A stretch of DNA of 5,748 nt from an uncultured Mollicutes bacterium (GTDB taxonomy: Bacteria > Bacillota_I > Bacilli_A > UBA3375). The stretch's first letter is position 1; each line of letters starts with the position of its first letter. Positions 1-4,211 of this stretch are shown here, piece after piece. Made by a program: the position numbers and the translations under genes. The stretch spans positions 1 through 5,748 of the forward strand of contig CAMZNW010000022.1 of assembly GCA_947313935.1 (NCBI GenBank). Direction: 5' to 3'. The notes under the pieces are model-generated. The model had not been told where the DNA came from. It did not search any database and saw only the letters and a list, made by a program, of their open reading frames with translations.

Positions 1-990
1 GATAATAATGGACTCTTATTAGGGGATGAAAATAATCAAATAACAAATGTTTTAACAGTAACTGAGGTAACACGTGATGTTATTGAAGAAGCAATTGAAA
101 AAGAGTGTAATATAATTGTATGTCATCATCCGATTATATTAAAACCATTAAAAAATATAAACTTTAAAACGCCTCAAGGTAAAATTATTAGAACTTTAAT
201 AAAAAATGATATTGCCATTTTTGTAATGCATACAAATGTTGATATTGCAAAAAATGGAATGAATGATTGGTTATGTGAATTATTAGATATTAAATCAGTA
301 CGTGTTTTAAAAAATACATCAACCAAACATACTTATCAAGTAACAATTGAAACAACACAGGAAAATTTAGAAAAATCAATTGAAACTTTAAAGAAAACTC
401 CAATTGGACAACGTGGAAGAAAAATTCAAAATTATAATATTTCTCCGCAAGTGAAAATATTTAAAGATATTGATAAAGTAGAAAATAATAAGGATATTTT
501 AATAATTGAATCTTTTATAAAAGAAGAAGATATAAAAGAAATTAAAGCGACATTTTATGATGCACATATATTTAATTATAAAATTATTAAAATAGAGAAT
601 ATGCAAGAACACTTTGGAATTGGACGTTTTGGACATATAAAACCAATTTCACTTGCACAAATGGCAATTAAAGTAAAAAAAACATTTGAATTAGATGCTG
701 TTAATATTGTTGGTTCAAGCGAACAAATTATAAAAAAAGTTGCAATTGTTGGTGGAAGCGGAATAGAATGTATTGAAGAAGCAAAAATGTATGGATGTGA
801 TTTATTAATTACGGGTGATATTAAATTTCATGATGCACATTTAGCATATAGTAAGAATATCTGTTTACTCGATCCAGGACATGCGATAGAAGTTATTTTT
901 AACGATTATATGGCTGATTTCATTAACTGTTTTGTAGATATAAATGCTATTTCATCAAATATAGATATAAATCCATTTGAGGTCATATGA
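1..990 (+). CDS. yqfO: Nif3-like dinuclear metal centre protein (YqfO type), 5' partial
   Basis: The frame is open from the first base, so the true start lies upstream; the Met codon at 226 is internal. Comparison with YqfO-type proteins suggests roughly 25-30 residues are missing. Counting window codons, the sequence shows DNNGLLLGD at 1-9 (the family's DN-G-L-G segment), CHHP at 41-44, HTNVD at 77-81, a VGGSG loop near 250-254, GDIKFHDA at 272-279 and GHAIE at 293-297. By family knowledge H42, H43, D81, H294 and E297 are the expected ligands of the two metals. About 95 residues between codons 110 and 205 correspond to the PII/CutA-like insert that separates YqfO-type from short YbgI-type proteins. 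The family forms toroidal hexamers. Its biochemical role is not settled, although GTP cyclohydrolase I type 2 is a common database label. It is cytosolic. The TGA stop overlaps the next start, implying coupling. Family assignment is firm; function is not. Confidence 0.93.
   Translation, partial: DNNGLLLGDENNQITNVLTVTEVTRDVIEEAIEKECNIIVCHHPIILKPLKNINFKTPQGKIIRTLIKNDIAIFVMHTNVDIAKNGMNDWLCELLDIKSVRVLKNTSTKHTYQVTIETTQENLEKSIETLKKTPIGQRGRKIQNYNISPQVKIFKDIDKVENNKDILIIESFIKEEDIKEIKATFYDAHIFNYKIIKIENMQEHFGIGRFGHIKPISLAQMAIKVKKTFELDAVNIVGSSEQIIKKVAIVGGSGIECIEEAKMYGCDLLITGDIKFHDAHLAYSKNICLLDPGHAIEVIFNDYMADFINCFVDINAISSNIDINPFEVI
979..990 (+). promoter_or_regulatory. RBS and ATGA stop/start overlap coupling yqfO to ttcA
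   Basis: GAGG at 979-982 lies inside the end of the yqfO frame, four bases before an ATG at 987. That ATG shares its last two bases with the yqfO TGA (988-990). This is a classical translational-coupling arrangement. It supports 987 as the ttcA start and a single transcript for both genes. Confidence 0.7.
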
Positions 991-1874
991 GTTTAATAAA
1001 AGGAAATTTAGAAGTTAAAAATCATTGTAAACGTATTGAAGTTATTAATGATTTTAAAGATATTGAGGATATTGAACGAAGTATAATTACTAAATATCGT
1101 AAAACATTATGGTCTAAATTTATAAAAGGTATAAAAGAATATGAAATGATTGAAGATGGAGATAAAATTGCAGTTTGTATTTCAGGGGGAAAAGATTCAT
1201 TGTTATTAGCTAAATTAATGCAAGAACTACAAAAACATTCAAAACAAAATTTCGAATTAAAATTTATTGCGATGGATCCTGGATTTAATGAAGTAAATTA
1301 TACAATTTTAAAAAATAGTTGTGAAAAATTAAATATAGATGTAAATATATTCAATACTAATATATTTAATACAATAAATAAAATAGCACAAGATTATCCA
1401 TGTTATTTATGTGCAAAAATGCGTCGAGGAGCGTTATATAATTATGCTAAATCTCAGGGATGTAATAAAATTGCTTTAGGACATCATTATGATGATTTTA
1501 TTGAAACAGTATTAATTAATGTTTTATATGGTGGTAAATTTAATGCAATGATGCCAAAATTAAAGGCAACAAATCCTAAATATAAAGGAATTGAATTAAT
1601 TAGGCCAATGGTATATGTTCGTGAAAATGATATAATATCTTATACAAAATATAATGGAATTCAAACAATGAATTGCGGATGTGTAGTTACTGCATCAAAA
1701 ATTTCATCAAAACGTTTAGAAATTAAAGAGTTACTTGGAGAATTACGAAAAACAAATAAAAACATTGATAAATCTATTTTTGCAGCAACAAAGAATGTTC
1801 AAATTTCATCATTAATTGGATGGAAAGATAATGAAAAAAAATATAGTTTTTTAGATAAGTATAAAGAGGAGTAA
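987..1874 (+). CDS. ttcA: TtcA-like tRNA 2-thiocytidine synthetase (PP-loop ATPase)
   Basis: This 295-residue protein has the PP-loop ATP-pyrophosphatase motif SGGKDS at 66-71, the CYLC pair at 139-142 followed by KMRRGALY, the ALGHHYDD segment at 163-170, and LYGGKF then MMPKL at 180-192. All are hallmarks of the TtcA group of tRNA thiolases. In E. coli, TtcA adenylates C32 of certain tRNAs and inserts sulfur to give 2-thiocytidine, using an Fe-S cluster held by three cysteines. C139 and C142 match two of these, and C230 in an NCGC segment probably supplies the third; C232 is an extra cysteine two residues on. The length is close to E. coli TtcA (about 310). About 50 residues precede the catalytic core and show no recognisable domain. 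The start at 987 is supported by GAGG and the overlap with yqfO. PP-loop family membership is certain; exact C32 specificity is inferred, since related Bacillota paralogues are poorly characterised. Confidence 0.85.
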   Translation: MSLIKGNLEVKNHCKRIEVINDFKDIEDIERSIITKYRKTLWSKFIKGIKEYEMIEDGDKIAVCISGGKDSLLLAKLMQELQKHSKQNFELKFIAMDPGFNEVNYTILKNSCEKLNIDVNIFNTNIFNTINKIAQDYPCYLCAKMRRGALYNYAKSQGCNKIALGHHYDDFIETVLINVLYGGKFNAMMPKLKATNPKYKGIELIRPMVYVRENDIISYTKYNGIQTMNCGCVVTASKISSKRLEIKELLGELRKTNKNIDKSIFAATKNVQISSLIGWKDNEKKYSFLDKYKEE

Positions 1875-1877
1875 AAT

Positions 1878-2765
1878 ATGAAAACAGCGATTATTTGTGA
1901 TTCAAGTTGTTATATGTCAAATGAATATTTAGATAAATATAATATAAAAACAGTACCACTAACAGTTAATTTTGAGAATGTTACTTATAAAGAAGTAATG
2001 AATGATGAAAAAACAACAAATGAAATATTTAAAAAAATAGAGCTTAATAAAATAATCCCTACAACTTCTCAACCAAGTGTAACTGAATTTTTAAAAAAAT
2101 TTGAAGAAGCATTAAAAGATGGATATGAACGGATTTTGGTTTTTACAATTACTTGTAATTTATCAGGAACTATTCAAGGTGCGACAAATGCTGCAAATAT
2201 GTTTATGGAAGAAAATAATATTAAAATTGAAGTATTTGATACAAATTCAGTAGGACCAGGTGCATCGATTGTTATATTAGAAGTTGCAAAAAGATTAGAA
2301 AAAAATAAAGATACTTCTAAAAATAAAATTTTAGAAATTATTGATTTTTATCAAGAAAATGTTCAAATATTTCTTGTAGTAGGAAAATTAGATTTTTTAG
2401 CTTATGGAGGTAGAATTTCTTCTTCTATTGCAGCATTAGGAAATTTATTTGAAATAAAACCATTATTATGTATTGATGCAGGAGTATTTAATGAACATGG
2501 TAAATATCGTTCAAAGAAAAAAGCTTTTTTAGAGATTAAAAAACAATATGAATTATATATTAATAAAAATAAAGATGCTGAATATATATTATTATCTGCA
2601 TTTACATCATCTAATAAAGAAGTGAAAAAAGTAGCTAAAATGATTGAAAAAAGTTTAGATAAACCAATAAAAACAATACCATCTATACCATTAGGTCCAG
2701 TTGTAGCAATGCATGTTGGACCAGACACTGTCGGTATTGGATTTACTAAATTATTTGAAGATTAA
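1878..2765 (+). CDS. DegV family fatty-acid-binding protein (FakB-like)
   Basis: This 295-residue protein has the standard DegV length and motif order. It has an N-terminal strand ending in CDSS (7-10), TTSQPS at 62-67, NLSGT at 94-98, VFDTNS at 119-124, the LAYGGRIS segment at 174-181, and a C-terminal GPVVAMHVGP at 273-282 with a conserved His279. In this family the two domains enclose a fatty acid whose carboxylate is held by the TSQPS and LSGT regions. Characterised FakB members present the acyl chain to the kinase FakA, feeding exogenous fatty acids into phospholipid synthesis. No fakA is visible here, so the ligand and kinase link are inferred from the family. Bacillota often carry several DegV paralogues, so I give no symbol. 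The start is supported by GAGGAG at 1866-1871, six bases before ATG and overlapping the end of ttcA. Only three bases separate the two genes, so they are probably co-transcribed. The protein is cytosolic, with no signal peptide. Confidence 0.93.
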   Translation: MKTAIICDSSCYMSNEYLDKYNIKTVPLTVNFENVTYKEVMNDEKTTNEIFKKIELNKIIPTTSQPSVTEFLKKFEEALKDGYERILVFTITCNLSGTIQGATNAANMFMEENNIKIEVFDTNSVGPGASIVILEVAKRLEKNKDTSKNKILEIIDFYQENVQIFLVVGKLDFLAYGGRISSSIAALGNLFEIKPLLCIDAGVFNEHGKYRSKKKAFLEIKKQYELYINKNKDAEYILLSAFTSSNKEVKKVAKMIEKSLDKPIKTIPSIPLGPVVAMHVGPDTVGIGFTKLFED

Positions 2766-2795
2766 AACTAGGTTAATAAAAAAAGGTTAACTTGT

Positions 2796-2824
2796 TTGCA
2801 ATGTTGTAAAATTTATGTAATAAT
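2796..2824 (+). promoter_or_regulatory. Probable sigma-A promoter for rpsP-rpmG
   Basis: TTGCAA at 2796-2801 (4 of 6 to TTGACA) and AATAAT at 2819-2824 (5 of 6 to TATAAT) are separated by 17 bases. A TG one base upstream of the -10 hexamer (2816-2817) makes an extended -10. Transcription would start near 2831, leaving about 20 bases of leader before the rpsP start at 2850. This is the only convincing promoter in the window and lies in its largest intergenic gap (2766-2849). It is a prediction from consensus only. Confidence 0.6.
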
Positions 2825-2837
2825 ATAAATGAAAAAA

Positions 2838-2844
2838 AAAGGAG
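2838..2844 (+). promoter_or_regulatory. rpsP: RBS that fixes the rpsP start
   Basis: AAAGGAG at 2838-2844 stands five bases before the ATG at 2850. An in-frame ATG at 2829 would place this site inside the coding region and would add seven residues (MKKKGEY) not found in S16 proteins. The ATG at 2829 also has no Shine-Dalgarno sequence and lies only five bases past the predicted -10. The 2850 start is therefore strongly preferred. Confidence 0.88.
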
Positions 2845-2849
2845 AATAT

Positions 2850-3119
2850 ATGGTAAAAATTCGTTTAAAAAGAATGGGTGCTAGAAAGCAAGCATTTTAT
2901 CGTATTGTGGTTAGTGATGTTAATACTAAACGTGATGGTATTTCAATTGCTGAAATAGGATATTATGATGCGGTTAAAAACCCTGCAGTAGTAAAAATCG
3001 ATGAAAAATTAGCGTTAGAGTGGTTATCTAAAGGTGCTCAACCAACTAATACAGTACGTAATTTATTTTCAAATGAAGGTATAATGACTAAATTTCACGA
3101 TTCAAAATATAATAAATAA
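2850..3119 (+). CDS. rpsP: 30S ribosomal protein S16
   Basis: The 89-residue product begins MVKIRLKRMGARKQAFYRI, the near-invariant N-terminus of bacterial S16, followed by VVSD, KRDG, IAEIGYYD and LEWLSKGAQPTNTVRNL. S16 binds 16S rRNA in the body of the 30S subunit and is needed for subunit assembly. Length matches the family (about 80-90). The longer frame opening at 2829 is rejected because the Shine-Dalgarno sequence at 2838-2844 lies inside it. The gene follows its own promoter and precedes rpmG by 15 bases. In many Bacillota rpsP leads a group with a KH-domain gene, rimM, trmD and rplS. None of these follows here, so the gene sits in a rearranged setting. Confidence 0.98.
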   Translation: MVKIRLKRMGARKQAFYRIVVSDVNTKRDGISIAEIGYYDAVKNPAVVKIDEKLALEWLSKGAQPTNTVRNLFSNEGIMTKFHDSKYNK

Positions 3120-3134
3120 ATTATAGGAGGCATT

Positions 3135-3287
3135 ATGGGTGAAGTTATCACTTTAGTATGTATAGAATGTAAAAATGAAAATTACATTACAAGAAAAAAT
3201 AAAAAAATACATCCTGATCGTAAAGAATTAAAAAAATTCTGTCCAAAATGTAATAAATCTACTTTACATCGTGAAAAGAAAAAATAA
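3135..3287 (+). CDS. rpmG: 50S ribosomal protein L33, zinc-ribbon (four-cysteine) form
   Basis: This 50-residue frame translates as a typical L33. It starts MGEVITLVCIEC, then NYITRKNKK, HPDRKELKKFCPKC and STLHREKKK. C9/C12 and C36/C39 form two CxxC pairs expected to hold a zinc ion, so this is the C+ form rather than the cysteine-free paralogue some Bacillota switch to under zinc limitation. L33 lies on the 50S subunit near the E site. AGGAGG at 3125-3130 stands four bases before ATG, supporting the start. The gene is 15 bases after rpsP, with no promoter or terminator between, so both share a transcript that ends at the hairpin immediately downstream. L33 genes are more often found alone or next to secE-nusG; pairing with rpsP is less usual. 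Confidence 0.97.
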   Translation: MGEVITLVCIECKNENYITRKNKKIHPDRKELKKFCPKCNKSTLHREKKK

Positions 3288-3294
3288 ATATATT

Positions 3295-3320
3295 AAAAGT
3301 ATCTTTTAAAGATACTTTTT
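3295..3320 (+). terminator. Intrinsic terminator after rpmG
   Basis: A perfect inverted repeat has arms AAAAGTATCTT (3295-3305) and AAGATACTTTT (3309-3319) around a TTA loop. The 3' arm ends in five Ts and is followed by ATTATTAT. The hairpin begins eight bases after the rpmG stop. The stem is AU-rich and partly self-complementary to the U tract, so termination may be incomplete. The ribosome binding site of the next gene starts only nine bases after it, at 3329. Confidence 0.85.
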
Positions 3321-3337
3321 ATTATTATAGGAGGAAT

Positions 3338-4198
3338 ATGCGAATTTCATTAGAGTTAGTAAATACACTAATAAAAACAATTAGAGAAATTGAGAATGCA
3401 AATAGCTTTTATAAGTGGACGGAATATGATGAAATGATAAAAATTCATATTATTGATAACGAATTATATTTTTCTAAAAAATTAAAAGACGAATCACTAA
3501 AAAAATATGAATATTATGAACAAAAAATAAAAAAAGATAAAAATAAGTATTTAAAAATAATTGAACAAACTAATAATAAAATGGAATATAGAGATTTTTC
3601 TGAGCAATTTGTTAATGAAATTATCACATATAGTGGTGTGAAAAATTATAAATTGAAAAATATATTAAAATATAATTATGATAAAGATGAATTAGATTAT
3701 TTAATAAATGTTATAAAATTATTTCAAGAAGTATATATAGATTTCCCTTCTAATGAAGAGCGTTATGAAATGGCTTCAGTATTAATGAATGCATTATTAA
3801 TAAAAAAAGATGATTCAAATAGTAACTTATATTTATCTGAAGTTATAAAAAGTAATTATATTTTATTTCAATCTGCAATTATTCAAGATGAAGAATTTAT
3901 AATTATATTTTTACGTTTAATAAGAGCTCAATTACAAAAAAATAATCAACGTATTGAACTTACAATAAAATTATATATTGAATATAAAGAGATAATTGAA
4001 AAAGATAATATACGACAATATTTATTTAAAAATACAATGTTTACAATATCTGATTTTGTTGAAGATAATGCGATTAGTTATAATACTGGAAAAAAATATT
4101 TAAAAGAAATGGTTATAGATGAAATAATAATTCCAATAAAAATAGGACGTAATAATGCATTTATATTTACTGAGTTGTATAGTATATGGATAAAATAG
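3338..4198 (+). CDS. Fic-related protein with degenerate catalytic motif and C-terminal winged helix
   Basis: This 286-residue protein has no certain assignment; my best reading is a Fic-family relative without catalytic residues. The N-terminus (ISLELVN...IREIEN...YKW, 3-27) resembles the opening of some Fic proteins. Residues 128-172 follow the order of a Fic core: a helix, then IDFPSNEER at 134-142 where HPFxxGNGR is expected (F, P and R kept, His and both Gly lost), then a helix and LYLS at 164-167, a common post-motif element in Fic proteins. Helices with FLRLIRAQL follow. A helix-turn-helix lies at 236-259 (ISDFVEDNAISYNTGKKYL) with a wing IGRNNAFIF at 269-277, like the winged helix ending many Fic proteins. 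Residues 45-110 are lysine-rich and unassigned. AMP transfer is not expected; a DNA-binding or regulatory role is possible but inferred. AGGAGG at 3329-3334 precedes ATG by only three bases. The ABC-F gene follows after 13 bases. There is no signal peptide or membrane segment. Confidence 0.55.
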   Translation: MRISLELVNTLIKTIREIENANSFYKWTEYDEMIKIHIIDNELYFSKKLKDESLKKYEYYEQKIKKDKNKYLKIIEQTNNKMEYRDFSEQFVNEIITYSGVKNYKLKNILKYNYDKDELDYLINVIKLFQEVYIDFPSNEERYEMASVLMNALLIKKDDSNSNLYLSEVIKSNYILFQSAIIQDEEFIIIFLRLIRAQLQKNNQRIELTIKLYIEYKEIIEKDNIRQYLFKNTMFTISDFVEDNAISYNTGKKYLKEMVIDEIIIPIKIGRNNAFIFTELYSIWIK

Positions 4199-4200
4199 AT

Positions 4201-4206
4201 AAGGAG
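4201..4206 (+). promoter_or_regulatory. ykpA: RBS of the ABC-F gene
   Basis: AAGGAG at 4201-4206 lies five bases before the ATG at 4212 and just after the TAG of the upstream gene (4196-4198). It fixes the start and, with a 13-base gap lacking promoter or terminator, suggests co-transcription with the Fic-related gene. Confidence 0.8.
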
Positions 4207-4211
4207 TAATT

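Noticed and set aside
2402..2728. A 108-codon open frame on the minus strand inside the DegV gene
   Set aside because: It lies wholly within a strongly recognised gene on the other strand, resembles no known family and has no reason to be translated; it is a shadow of biased codon use.
2771..2791. Short direct repeat GGTTAA (2771-2776 and 2785-2791)
   Set aside because: At six bases in AT-rich DNA this is expected by chance; there is no further copy or palindromic operator structure.
2765..2797. Imperfect inverted repeat after degV (AAACTAGGTTAA against TTAACTTGTTT), possible terminator
   Set aside because: The stem is AU-rich with a bulge and a G-U pair, the loop is ten bases and no T tract follows. 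It overlaps the predicted -35 region, so I do not call it a terminator.
2829..2849. Upstream in-frame ATG extending S16 by seven residues
   Set aside because: The Shine-Dalgarno sequence for the ATG at 2850 lies inside this extension, the extra residues are not part of S16, and the predicted -10 box sits only five bases away.
3263..3294. Possible promoter at the end of rpmG (TTTACA then TATATT)
   Set aside because: The spacing is 20 bases, too long for a good sigma-A promoter, and the start would fall inside the terminator hairpin.
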